DNA from: Nostoc sp. NMS7
GTDB lineage: Bacteria; Cyanobacteriota; Cyanobacteriia; Cyanobacteriales; Nostocaceae
Reading direction: 5' to 3'
Assembly: GCF_017115085.1 (NCBI RefSeq)
Contig: NZ_JABXKJ010000034.1
Coordinates: 1 to 43,861, forward strand
DNA: 43,861 nucleotides
The translations under genes and the position numbers were made by a program. Positions within the stretch are counted from its first letter, which is position 1; every line of letters starts with the position of its first letter. This document shows, one piece after another, positions 26,259 to 34,226 of the stretch. Under the pieces are notes generated by a model. That model searched no databases, was not told the origin of the DNA, and saw only the letters and a list, made by a program, of their open reading frames with translations.

Positions 26259-26421
26259 TTAATTCAAAATAATCTTATCAATCGGGCGATTCAGAACCTC
26301 TAAAATCGGATATCAATTTTTGTACAATTTCGATTTCACAATGCTAGCCAGTTTCAAATGCTTGCATCTGTGAAACAATAGTTCGCTCAGGGCTGAACAC
26401 CGAGACTATACTGATAAATTT

Positions 26422-26450
26422 TTGACATCATTGACTATAGTCTGTAACTG
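26422..26450 (+). promoter_or_regulatory. Possible lysS promoter
   Basis: TTGACA (26422-26427) followed after 17 bases by TAACTG (26445-26450). The -35 is perfect and the -10 weak. The lysS ATG is about 115 bases downstream. Confidence 0.35.
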
Positions 26451-26566
26451 TGCAACAAATACTTTTACCATCTATTGCAAATATTTCATCTGCAAAGTGC
26501 AAATATCTCTCACTCTCAACTTTTGCAGCATCTATAATTAATCTTGCCCCCTGAAAGTTCGTTACC

Positions 26567-28252
26567 ATGTCGGAAGAAGATATCCGCGCCGCTAGGCTGG
26601 AAAAAGTAGAACAACTCAAGCAGCTAGGGACTAATCCCTATGCCTATCGTTGGGAATCTACCCATCATGCAGCGCAGTTGCAAGAAAAGTTTGTCGATTT
26701 ACCCAGTGGTGAAGAAGTTGATTTAGAAGTTGCGATCGCTGGACGCATTATGGCACGTCGCGTTTTCGGTAAATTGGCTTTCTTCACTTTGCAAGATGAA
26801 ACCGGCACAATTCAGCTTTATCTGGATAAAAATCGCATCCAAGAAGGTATGGCAGATATTGATGCTGATGCCTTTAATCACTTGAAACAACTCACAGATG
26901 CAGGCGACATTCTGGGAGCCAAAGGTACTATTAAACGGACTGAAAAGGGGGAGTTATCTGTCTACGTTAAACAATATACTATCCTCACTAAATCCCTGTT
27001 GCCTCTACCCGACAAGTGGCATGGATTAACGGATGTAGCCAAGCGCTACCGTCAGCGCTACGTTGACTTGATTGTTAACCCGGAAGTACGGCAAACTTTC
27101 CGCCGTCGCGCCCAAATTACTGCTGGTATTCGTCGTTATTTAGAAGAACGGGATTTTCTAGAAATTGAAACGCCTGTTTTGCAAAGTGAAACTGGGGGTG
27201 CAGATGCACGTCCATTTATCACCTACCACAACACTTTAGAAATGGAGTTGTATTTGCGAATTGCCACAGAACTCCATCTCAAGCGGTTGATTGTGGGTGG
27301 TTTTGAAAAGGTGTTTGAATTAGGGCGAGTTTTCCGCAATGAGGGAATTTCGACTCGCCATAATCCCGAATTTACGACAATTGAACTTTACCAAGCCTAC
27401 GCCGACTACAACGATATGATGGCGCTGACAGAAGGGATTATTACCACTGTCGCCCAAGAGGTACTCGGTACATTGCAAATCACCTACCAAGGGGAACCTA
27501 TAGATTTGACACCACCTTGGCGGCGGGTGACAATGCACGATTTAGTTAAAGAATTTACGGAGTTGGATTTTAATTCTTTCCCAAGTTTGGAAGATGCAAA
27601 AACAGCAAGTAAAAATGCTGGGATTCCTGGTGGAGATGAAGCAAAATCAATTGGTAAGTTACTGAATTTAGCCTTTGAAGAGAAGGTAGAAGCTAATTTA
27701 ATTCAACCTACTTTTGTAATTGATTACCCTGTAGAAATTTCGCCCTTAGCAAAACCCCATCGTTCTCAACCTGGTTTGGTGGAAAGATTTGAGTTATTTA
27801 TCGTCGGGCGAGAAACTGGGAACAGCTTCTCAGAACTTACCGATCCCATTGAGCAAAGAGAACGCCTAGAAGTCCAAGCTGAAAGAAAAGCTGCTGGTGA
27901 CTTGGAAGCGCAAGGTGTAGATGAAGACTTTTTAACAGCTTTAGAATACGGTATGCCGCCTACGGGTGGTTTAGGGATTGGGATTGATCGGTTAGTAATG
28001 TTATTAACAGATTGTGCCAGTATTCGGGATGCGATCGCCTTCCCGTTACTCAAGCCTGAAGGCAGCGTTATTAAGCAATTTAGCTATGATCCAAAAACTC
28101 AAACACTGACTATTGAATTTGATAGTGGAAGTGTTTACGAGTATTTCAAAGTACCTCCTAGTGTCAAGGAAGACTTAGACAATGCACCGTCTAAAGGTCA
28201 ATATTTTAACAAGTTTATTAAAGGGAAATTTAAGTATGAACAATTGAGTTGA
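26567..28252 (+). CDS. lysS: Lysyl-tRNA synthetase, class II, with KTSC tail
   Basis: 561 residues. OB-fold anticodon-binding domain (about 55-165), then the class II core: motif 2 [18 protein letters not shown] near 254, ETGNSFSEL before the end, motif 3 [15 protein letters not shown] near 467. The enzyme charges tRNA-Lys in the cytoplasm. Ordinary bacterial LysRS ends about residue 500; here about 57 extra residues ([20 protein letters not shown], then [12 protein letters not shown], then [15 protein letters not shown]) form a KTSC domain, a small fold named after exactly this position. Its role is unproven. A good terminator follows. Confidence 0.95.
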   Translation: MSEEDIRAARLEKVEQLKQLGTNPYAYRWESTHHAAQLQEKFVDLPSGEEVDLEVAIAGRIMARRVFGKLAFFTLQDETGTIQLYLDKNRIQEGMADIDADAFNHLKQLTDAGDILGAKGTIKRTEKGELSVYVKQYTILTKSLLPLPDKWHGLTDVAKRYRQRYVDLIVNPEVRQTFRRRAQITAGIRRYLEERDFLEIETPVLQSETGGADARPFITYHNTLEMELYLRIATELHLKRLIVGGFEKVFELGRVFRNEGISTRHNPEFTTIELYQAYADYNDMMALTEGIITTVAQEVLGTLQITYQGEPIDLTPPWRRVTMHDLVKEFTELDFNSFPSLEDAKTASKNAGIPGGDEAKSIGKLLNLAFEEKVEANLIQPTFVIDYPVEISPLAKPHRSQPGLVERFELFIVGRETGNSFSELTDPIEQRERLEVQAERKAAGDLEAQGVDEDFLTALEYGMPPTGGLGIGIDRLVMLLTDCASIRDAIAFPLLKPEGSVIKQFSYDPKTQTLTIEFDSGSVYEYFKVPPSVKEDLDNAPSKGQYFNKFIKGKFKYEQLS

Positions 28253-28278
28253 GATAGTAACTGCTATTCAACAGTAGC

Positions 28279-28312
28279 GTGCGTTATGGCTTTGCCTAAC
28301 GCACCATTTTTA
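28279..28312 (+). terminator. Terminator of lysS
   Basis: Perfect eight-bp stem GTGCGTTA / TAACGCAC with a ten-base loop, followed by CATTTTTATT, 27 bases after the stop. Confidence 0.75.
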
Positions 28313-28345
28313 TTGCCTAAGTTGCACTCCCGTAATCTATATAAT

Positions 28346-28389
28346 ATTCCTTACAAGGAATAATGTGATTGACATTCCTTATAAGGAAT
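28346..28389 (+). promoter_or_regulatory. Twin palindromic operators
   Basis: ATTCCTTACAAGGAAT (28346-28361) and ATTCCTTATAAGGAAT (28374-28389), 16-bp palindromes differing at one base, centres 28 bp apart. The second overlaps the promoter spacer of the toxin-antitoxin-like genes, the expected place for autoregulation by the HTH antitoxin. Confidence 0.7.
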
Positions 28390-28397
28390 ACTAGACT
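28369..28397 (+). promoter_or_regulatory. Promoter of the toxin-antitoxin-like locus
   Basis: Perfect -35 TTGACA (28369-28374), 17-base spacer, -10 TAGACT (28392-28397). The start would be near 28404, only about six bases before the GTG of the first ORF, so the message may be almost leaderless. Confidence 0.7.
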
Positions 28398-28409
28398 CTG
28401 AGGTAGGAA

Positions 28410-28816
28410 GTGATTTGGACTTGGGAACTTTATCAAGATGTCAATGGGGAAATCCCCAAAGATTTGCTAGCTTTTTTCATTAGGATGATTCCTGAAGAGG
28501 AGAAACCAGAAAATCCACCAAAGCCATTACTGAGTGCTTCCGAAACCAGGCGTTTGCAAGTTAATCTTGGCTACCTGTGCAACAAAGGACTTGCATCACT
28601 ACCAGTGGCATCTTTGAGAAACTGGAAGATGATTTGTATGAGTTACGCATGACTAAGAGCGAACATAATCCCCGGTTTATCTTAACGACTGCTACTCCTC
28701 AACAATTTGTTGTGCTGCACGCCTTTATGAAGAAATACGATAACGCTATCAAAGATAGAGACAAAGAGCCTGCAAGAGTGAGATTGCGTGAATTGCAGCA
28801 GAGGGAACAATCATGA
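28410..28816 (+). pseudogene. RelE/HigB-like toxin gene, frameshifted
   Basis: Two frames together look like one roughly 135-residue toxin. The first (GTG 28410 to 28652) gives MIWTWELYQDVNGEIPKDLL through RRLQVNLGYL. The second (open through 28577-28816) carries SGIFEKLEDDLYELRM, then HNPRFILTTATPQQFVVLHA, then FMKKYDNA, which is the core of the RelE/Gp49-type toxin fold. The break lies about 28580-28605 and needs a one-base shift. No slippery sequence is obvious, so decay is likelier than programmed frameshifting. The second frame ends in an ATGA overlap with the antitoxin start, typical of toxin-antitoxin pairs. Confidence 0.6.
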
Positions 28817-29535
28817 AAAAGCCTAATTTTCAAGCTTGGTTACAGCAGAAAGTCAGCGACGATTCAGAGGTGATTCTGGCAGGGAAGCTAGAGTATTTAC
28901 GTCTCTATCTTACTGATGCCATGCGGGAAATACGTAATAAATCAGGATTAACTCAGACGCAGCTAGCGGAAAAACTGGGAGTACAACAAGCGGCGGTGTC
29001 CAAGTTGGAGTCAGCGTTAAAAGAACATGAGTTGGAATCAGTGTTGCACTATTTACACGCATTGGGTGCAGATTTGCTGGTAGCCGTCAAACAAGGGGAT
29101 AAATTATATCAAGCCAGCGATAACGAAGGTTCATTGCTGGTAGATGTGCCAGATGTAGTTGCACAAAAGGCATTGGCGCTAAACATGAGCGTGCGGGAAT
29201 ATGTGCGTGTTGCGATCGAGAAGTTTTCCCGCGAGGATGATCGACTGAGAACAGCTTTGGTAAAACTGCTGGAAAGTGACGATTCGGTAGCAGTAAAAGT
29301 GAGAGCGCGTTTGGGTACAAGGACAATCGAAGAAATTGCGGCTGAGTTGGAAAAATGTTTGAGTCTAGTTAAAGAAGAAGATAGGCTTTTTTCTGTCAAA
29401 AATGTTTTGGCTGCTAATGTGACGACTGGAGAAAGTAATCGCGGAACTAGTGATGAAATTGATGAAATTGAGTTATTGGATTTAGCTGAGGAATTGCTGG
29501 AGAAATTGGCAAATTGCTCAAAAAGTGCAGGATGA
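28813..29535 (+). CDS. XRE-type HTH regulator, antitoxin-like
   Basis: 240 residues. An HTH_3 domain spans about 35-90 (AMREIRNKSGLTQTQLAEKL, GVQQAAVSKLESAL). The remainder (about 100-240) is acidic and helical and includes DRLRTALVKLLESDDSVAV and TIEEIAAELEKCLSL. It overlaps the toxin by four bases (ATGA). As a HigA/Xre-like antitoxin it would bind the toxin and repress the promoter at the twin palindromes. It is much longer than usual antitoxins (about 100 residues), and after its TGA a related reading frame continues one base out of phase, so the C-terminus is probably a frameshift product. Confidence 0.75.
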   Translation: MKKPNFQAWLQQKVSDDSEVILAGKLEYLRLYLTDAMREIRNKSGLTQTQLAEKLGVQQAAVSKLESALKEHELESVLHYLHALGADLLVAVKQGDKLYQASDNEGSLLVDVPDVVAQKALALNMSVREYVRVAIEKFSREDDRLRTALVKLLESDDSVAVKVRARLGTRTIEEIAAELEKCLSLVKEEDRLFSVKNVLAANVTTGESNRGTSDEIDEIELLDLAEELLEKLANCSKSAG

Positions 29536-29773
29536 CATCATGAAGTATGGGCTTGAAGCTGCTCATTTATATTGTGATGATGTTGATGGAGATTGGCTAT
29601 AAACATGGGGAGAAGACGAAGATGGGCAGCAAAGTTTTGTAGAATTAGTGACTAATTTCCTGCAAAGTGATGACTTGGTAGCGGTGAGGCTAAGAAAGCA
29701 GCTAAAAGATAAATCGCTACAAGAAATTGCTGTAGAGTTGGAAAAATGTTTGAGTTTATCTGAAATTCCATAG
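29529..29773 (+). pseudogene. Decayed continuation of antitoxin gene
   Basis: The frame shifted by one base relative to the HTH gene reads QDDIMKYGLEAAHLYCDDVD then GDWL, a TAA at 29600-29602, then TWGEDEDGQQSFVELVTNFL, SDDLVAVRLRKQLKDKS and LQEIAVELEKCLSLSEIP before TAG. The last part repeats the module near the middle of the HTH protein (LLESDDSVAVKVRARLG, EIAAELEKCLSL). So one frameshift and one in-frame stop separate a second copy of that module from the gene. Confidence 0.55.
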
Positions 29774-29863
29774 AGCAATTCCCCTTTTCACATCCTCGCT
29801 ACTGGGGTGCTTTTATTTGCCACGGTTTACGGTGATAAAACACTATTAGGGTAATTACTCGCC

Positions 29864-30334
29864 TTACTCATCAACTTGATTTAGATTTGGTAAAAATTCA
29901 GGATTCAGAGTTTGGTCTAAACTGTAAGAGCAGATTTTTGGAAAAACCTGTTCACCCAACTCAGTTTCTCGAATCGCTAAAGCTAAACCTAGTTCATAAA
30001 CAGTCAGGAAAACTTCATCTAAATAAGGTTTCAAACTAGGACTATCTTGCAGAAGCAGCTTAATTTGAACACGTTGCTCTCGAATTGTACCCAACCAGCT
30101 ATTGCTACGTTTTTCTGGTTGAAATTGCCATTTCAGTAAGTGTCCTAGCAATACTCCTAGCCGATTTCTCAATTCTTGCCGTTCTCTTCTACCCAAAGTT
30201 TCAATTTCTTCAATCAGATTAACGGTATCTAATTGATCCCACTGTTGAGTTTTGAGCAAGCTAACCTGCTGTTGAGTCCAAGTATAGAAATCTGTTTCAT
30301 ACAGATGAGATGTGTACATCTTTTCAACAGTCAT
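29864..30334 (-). CDS. DUF29-family protein
   Basis: 156 residues. The DUF29 pattern is clear: LYETDFYTWTQQQVSLLKTQ near the start, then QLDTVNLIEEIETLGRRERQ, then LRNRLGVLLGHLLKWQFQPE and a helical C-terminus. The family is very abundant in cyanobacteria, all-helical and soluble; function unknown. ATG at 30334; an internal ATG five codons later is also possible. It stands alone. Confidence 0.88.
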   Translation of the reverse strand: MTVEKMYTSHLYETDFYTWTQQQVSLLKTQQWDQLDTVNLIEEIETLGRRERQELRNRLGVLLGHLLKWQFQPEKRSNSWLGTIREQRVQIKLLLQDSPSLKPYLDEVFLTVYELGLALAIRETELGEQVFPKICSYSLDQTLNPEFLPNLNQVDE

Positions 30335-30384
30335 AAGCTTTTCTTTAGCAAAACCCGATAATGACTTGAAATAATTAATCGTAG

Positions 30385-30434
30385 AGCGATGCCGTTCGCG
30401 CAGCGTCTCGTAGAGAAGGCGGCAAGCTACGCAT
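30385..30434. repeat. Dispersed Nostoc-type palindromic repeat
   Basis: Contains GCGATGCCGTTCGCGCAGCG and GTCTCGTAGAGAAGG, a composite GC-rich repeat recurrent in Nostocales intergenic DNA. A related fragment (GTAGCGTTCGCGTCAGCGTG) lies at 38420-38450. Confidence 0.5.
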
Positions 30435-30466
30435 CACCCAACCTAAAATAATCTCAAATCTAACGA

Positions 30467-31063
30467 CTAATTCGCTACCTCAGCCACCTCAATAACGCGC
30501 CCTTCATAGTCCTTAACTAAAAAATTCAGGGGCTTCTGGTTACGAATCTTGAATTTCAAACCGCGCATTTCGACTCGCATTAAAATCATTTCCAGGCAGT
30601 CATGGTCAAAACAAACGTGGCGTTGCTGATTTTTGCTACCTAAACTCGCGCCAGTAATGACGTGTAGCTGGGTGTTTTTCTTCAATTGATACCACAGCCC
30701 ATCATTGGCATTATTCAGCATTTTGCTAGACAAGCTCGGCCCAGTAGACATATATAGTGGATCAATGCCGGTTGCGCCAATAGTTTGCTCGTAGTTGTAG
30801 TAATAGTGCAATGGCACCTCAGCTGCTGGCAAATCTAGCAGCCCTTCATACAACTGTCGGGCAATCTCCAAATCTGACACCATTACAGTGTGTACTTTTG
30901 GGGCGCTGGTGAGGAACATCCACATGGCACCAGCGTAAGCTGCTAGCAGCATTACCATAATGCCTTGGGTGGAGAACAGGCTATCTAAGGGCAGCGATGG
31001 CAGAAAGGAGCCTAAGGTAAGGGGACTGAGCAGGAACGACATCACACTAACTGCTATAACCAT
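30467..31063 (-). CDS. Membrane-anchored glyoxalase/VOC-like protein
   Basis: 198 residues from ATG at 31063; an in-frame TTG two codons earlier is less likely. Two hydrophobic N-terminal stretches (VIAVSVMSFLLSPLTLGSFL and GIMVMLLAAYAGAMWMFLTS) precede a soluble domain starting KVHTVMVSDLEIARQLYEGL, the first beta-strand and helix of a VOC (glyoxalase/bleomycin-resistance) module; QRHVCFDHDCLEMILMRVEM and NFLVKDYEGRVIEVAEV supply further strands. The metal ligands of true glyoxalase I are not clearly placed, so enzymatic activity is uncertain. Cyanobacterial proteins of this kind are annotated only as glyoxalase-like. Confidence 0.75.
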   Translation of the reverse strand: MVIAVSVMSFLLSPLTLGSFLPSLPLDSLFSTQGIMVMLLAAYAGAMWMFLTSAPKVHTVMVSDLEIARQLYEGLLDLPAAEVPLHYYYNYEQTIGATGIDPLYMSTGPSLSSKMLNNANDGLWYQLKKNTQLHVITGASLGSKNQQRHVCFDHDCLEMILMRVEMRGLKFKIRNQKPLNFLVKDYEGRVIEVAEVAN

Positions 31064-31259
31064 GAACAAATAAGGATTCTATAAAGGAGTCAATTTTATA
31101 ATTGCCGATTAAGACTAAAATTAAGTCTTTGTTTCTAGTTTATCAATACTCAAGTAATCTGAGTCTCATCAACAAACTGAGCAACACCAAGATATTATGC
31201 GATTAACTACGGGAGTGCAATTCCCAAAACTATTTTAACAACTATCAACTCAAAGGCTT

Positions 31260-31889
31260 GTGCAAATTCCTCATTTTCCCGAAGCTAATCATCCCCTGGT
31301 GAAGTCGCTGTTCCATCACAGTGACGATGAACTACTAACTCTGTTTCAACGCTATCCTGATGCAGGGAAGTATTTTACGGTGATTTTTTGCCGCTATAGT
31401 CCCATAGTCTATACCTTAATTCGGCATTCGGCGCGATCGCCTGTCCAGGCAGATTATCTGTTTGCCCTCACCTGGCGGCATATCTACTATGAACTCGGTG
31501 GACTAAATTTAACCGACTCTCAATCAGGTGAGGAAGCCTTAACCATGCAAAATTGGTTAATTAATATGACAGCTTTCTGTATTAACGAGATTAAACTACC
31601 ACCTACAGAAGCAATTCATTATTCTCTCCAAGCGACTTCGCCGCCGCTATGGTGCTATGTAGAACAGGCATTAGACCAACTACCACCAGTTTTACGATTG
31701 ATGGTGTTAATGGCTCAAACTTTCCACTGGAGCGAAACTAGAATCGCTGCCTATCTGCAAGCTGAAGGAGAAGCGATCGCTCCAAGTGAAGTAGCCAATT
31801 CTCTCCAGGAAGGCTATCGTATGCTAGAGGACAAATTACCCACAGATATCCGCGCTATATACTTCGGAGAAGATTTTGCTCAAGCATAA
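31260..31889 (+). CDS. Sigma-70-like (ECF-type) protein, divergent
   Basis: 209 residues from GTG with AAAGG upstream. The first half resembles sigma region 2: SDDELLTLFQRYPDAGKYFT, then RYSPIVYTLIRHSARSPVQA and DYLFALTWRHIYYELG. The second half resembles region 4 with LDQLPPVLRLMVLMAQTFHW, SETRIAAYLQAEGEAI and EGYRMLEDKLP. It is therefore a likely alternative sigma factor or a derivative that has lost promoter binding; the -10 and -35 contact residues are not well conserved by eye. No anti-sigma gene is adjacent. The next gene, a TPR protein, is 98 bases downstream. Confidence 0.5.
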   Translation: MQIPHFPEANHPLVKSLFHHSDDELLTLFQRYPDAGKYFTVIFCRYSPIVYTLIRHSARSPVQADYLFALTWRHIYYELGGLNLTDSQSGEEALTMQNWLINMTAFCINEIKLPPTEAIHYSLQATSPPLWCYVEQALDQLPPVLRLMVLMAQTFHWSETRIAAYLQAEGEAIAPSEVANSLQEGYRMLEDKLPTDIRAIYFGEDFAQA

Positions 31890-31987
31890 TTTAAGTATAA
31901 ACGCGTATATTCGTTGTCTTCAATTTAAAAACTTAAAACTTCTTCTTAGACTTTCTAGTTAAACCCGCAACTTTACGGGTAATTTTT

Positions 31988-33070
31988 ATGAAACCACGGC
32001 TTGTATTTCCCAGCCAAAAGCTAGGCTTAATTTGTGTAGGTGCGATTTCTCCTCCCCAGATACTTTTACACAGCATTTTACTGTTTACTTTTTTGCTGAG
32101 TCCGATAGCGGCGGGTGCGGTTGATATTACCCAACAACTCCACCGCCCTTTAAATAGTTCTGTTGGACGACAATCAAGAGATGAAGCAGACAGTTTGCTG
32201 GGTATCGGTGAACAACAATATGCCTCAGGATATGCCGATAAAACAATTACGTCTTGCTTACGGGCACTAGAACTATATCACTCAATTGGCGACCTGAAAG
32301 CACAAGGTATGACTTATAATTTGCTTGCAAAGGCTTATGTCCAGCTAGGTAGTTTCAAAGAGGTAGAAGATTCTTTACGACGAGGATTAGCGATCGCTCA
32401 TGATACTCAAGACTTCCAATCTCAGATTTTTGTGCTGAATAATCTCGGTACATTTCTGCTCCAACAAGGCGAATTTGCTGCTGCTGGTAAAACAGTTGAT
32501 GATGCACTCGCAATTGCTCACAATGTCAAAAATATTGAAGGTGAAGGACTATCTTTGAGTAATTTAGGTTTGGTAGCAGCTAGGTTGGGAGATTACAACA
32601 AGGCGATTAAATTGTATGAAAATGCTTTAATATTCCGCCGTCAGACTGGTAATGCCATCGGTGAAGCAAATACCCTGAATAATTTAGGTGATGCTTATTT
32701 AGCATCTAAAAATTATCAAGATACCATTGGCACTTATGGGGTAGCAATGCAGACAGCTAAAAATAACCGCGATCGCACTAATGAATTACGCGCAATTGAC
32801 GGTTTAGTTACAGCTCACAGTGCTGTAGGACGTTACCAACGGGCTTTTGACTTACTAGAACAACGTTTAACACTCGCTGAAGAATTGCAAAGTTTGCCAG
32901 AAGAATTAAAATCTTTTCAGTCCTATGCTCAATTATACGAGCAGCAAGGTAATTACCTAACTGCCCGCAATTTTTACGAAAGGGCAATTATACTGGCGCG
33001 GACATTAAAAGACAGCGAACAAGAAACGCAATTGCAAGATCAGCTAAGTAAAATGCATCAGCAAAAGTAG
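31988..33070 (+). CDS. Secreted or anchored TPR-repeat protein
   Basis: 360 residues. A hydrophobic segment at about 22-46 (ILLHSILLFTFLLSPIAAGA) looks like a late signal peptide or anchor. From about 65 the protein is a tandem of about seven tetratricopeptide repeats, for example QGMTYNLLAKAYVQLGSFKE, LNNLGTFLLQQGEFAAAGK, LSLSNLGLVAARLGDYNKAI and LNNLGDAYLASKNYQDTI. TPRs mediate protein-protein contacts; no catalytic domain is present. A weak ACCCG/CGGGT hairpin lies just before the start. The gene may be read with the upstream sigma-like gene. Confidence 0.82.
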   Translation: MKPRLVFPSQKLGLICVGAISPPQILLHSILLFTFLLSPIAAGAVDITQQLHRPLNSSVGRQSRDEADSLLGIGEQQYASGYADKTITSCLRALELYHSIGDLKAQGMTYNLLAKAYVQLGSFKEVEDSLRRGLAIAHDTQDFQSQIFVLNNLGTFLLQQGEFAAAGKTVDDALAIAHNVKNIEGEGLSLSNLGLVAARLGDYNKAIKLYENALIFRRQTGNAIGEANTLNNLGDAYLASKNYQDTIGTYGVAMQTAKNNRDRTNELRAIDGLVTAHSAVGRYQRAFDLLEQRLTLAEELQSLPEELKSFQSYAQLYEQQGNYLTARNFYERAIILARTLKDSEQETQLQDQLSKMHQQK

Positions 33071-33194
33071 AAGTAGGCTATCGAAAATCTTTTGCATCGT
33101 TGAGAGTAGGGGCAATTCATGTAGCTTTAGCTGACCGCAGGGTATTGCCCCTACAGTTTTAGTCCTATATAATTTAACCCACGCCTTGCCTCTA

Positions 33195-33905
33195 CTAATT
33201 CAAAAACACTGAACCGTTTCGTTCAATTCTCAAAGCACTTCTACCCTGTGCTGCATCGGTGGCTTCGTTGAATTTAACTTCCAAGCTTCCTGGCTCTGAA
33301 GAGGGTTGTGGAGTCACTATCAACTGTCCGCCATCTGGTCGTTGAAATGTCACCGTAACTGGTGCGTTTAAATCTTGCAATATTACATCTGACTTACCTT
33401 CTAGTGATCGCGGTGCTGTATCGCCGATAACTTGATAAATTATATTCGCCGCAGTGTCATTCACAAACCTGATAGTAACTTTACCATTAGCCAGTGTGAT
33501 CGTCGCGATCGGGGTTTGTGGTGGTTGGTTAGTGGAACCCCCTTCTGGTATGGGCTGTTGAGTTTGATCTCCAGAGGCTGGGCGTGGTAGTCTGACACCT
33601 GGTTCTGGAGTTTCACCGCCGACACCCAATTTTCTTTGGTCTTGTGATGGGGTAGCAGGGACGGGAACAACCCCTTGAGCAGCTTGTCTTTGTCTTTGTG
33701 TTAGTGCATTGGGAGGACATCCCTGTGGTACTACAATCTGATTATTATGTGGTTCTTCGTAAAAAATTTTCGGACAAGGGTTAATTTTGGAAGTAGATTC
33801 TTGTGCTACTGCTTGAGAAATGGCTGGCAGACTAATCAGTAAGCCCCCACAAATAGCGCCAAATAATTCAGTGGACTTGCGAATTTTTGGAAATTTCATA
33901 TTCAT
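33195..33905 (-). CDS. Secreted hypothetical protein, Pro-rich
   Basis: 236 residues, ATG with AGGAGTC six bases upstream. Signal peptide to about residue 34 (LLISLPAISQAVAQ). The middle is Pro/Gln/Thr-rich and probably unstructured, with two Cys (NPCPKIF and PQGCPPN). The last 100 residues form a beta-rich domain (ATITLANGKVTIRFVNDTAA, then IIYQVIGDTAPRSL and APVTVTFQRPDGGQLIV). Likely a periplasmic or wall-associated protein; I do not recognise a named family. Downstream of the histidine kinase on the same strand but 320 bases away. Confidence 0.7.
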   Translation of the reverse strand: MNMKFPKIRKSTELFGAICGGLLISLPAISQAVAQESTSKINPCPKIFYEEPHNNQIVVPQGCPPNALTQRQRQAAQGVVPVPATPSQDQRKLGVGGETPEPGVRLPRPASGDQTQQPIPEGGSTNQPPQTPIATITLANGKVTIRFVNDTAANIIYQVIGDTAPRSLEGKSDVILQDLNAPVTVTFQRPDGGQLIVTPQPSSEPGSLEVKFNEATDAAQGRSALRIERNGSVFLN

Positions 33906-33960
33906 TATTGACTCCTAAAAAAACTTCAATTTTTATTTCTTAAAATATTTTTTAAAGCAC

Positions 33961-34077
33961 TAAGTAAGTCAAATTAAATATAAAACCTCACTCTGCCTCC
34001 AGCTTCCCTCTCCTTACTAAGGAGAGGGATTGAGGGTGAGGTTTTATCTTATATTTAATTGTGCCTTCCTACTTAAA
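33961..34077. repeat. MITE-like element with imperfect arms
   Basis: The arms share ATTAAATATAA and AACCTCAC blocks in inverted orientation (33961-33990 and about 34037-34077), and the core holds the perfect hairpin CCCTCTCCTT act AAGGAGAGGG. Together with the 34104 repeat it fills most of the region between two genes. Confidence 0.6.
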
Positions 34078-34103
34078 TTAAATTATGGTGTTCAATTTTT
34101 CAT

Positions 34104-34133
34104 TAGACCTCTTGCAAAAGTCCCTAACACCCC
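34104..34133 (+). repeat. Solo MITE end, copy of 35683-35712
   Basis: Thirty bases beginning TAGACCTCTTGCAAAAGTCC and ending CTAACACCCC are identical to the left end of the complete element at 35683. Only this end is present here. The two copies flank the histidine kinase gene in direct orientation. Confidence 0.85.
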
Positions 34134-34226
34134 ACTAGAAAATAAATTTCCTGCCTAATAGTTAAAGTTTGCTTGAGTGGACTGAAATCTTACATCTATC
34201 AAAGGAAACAAATATTTCTTGCCGAA

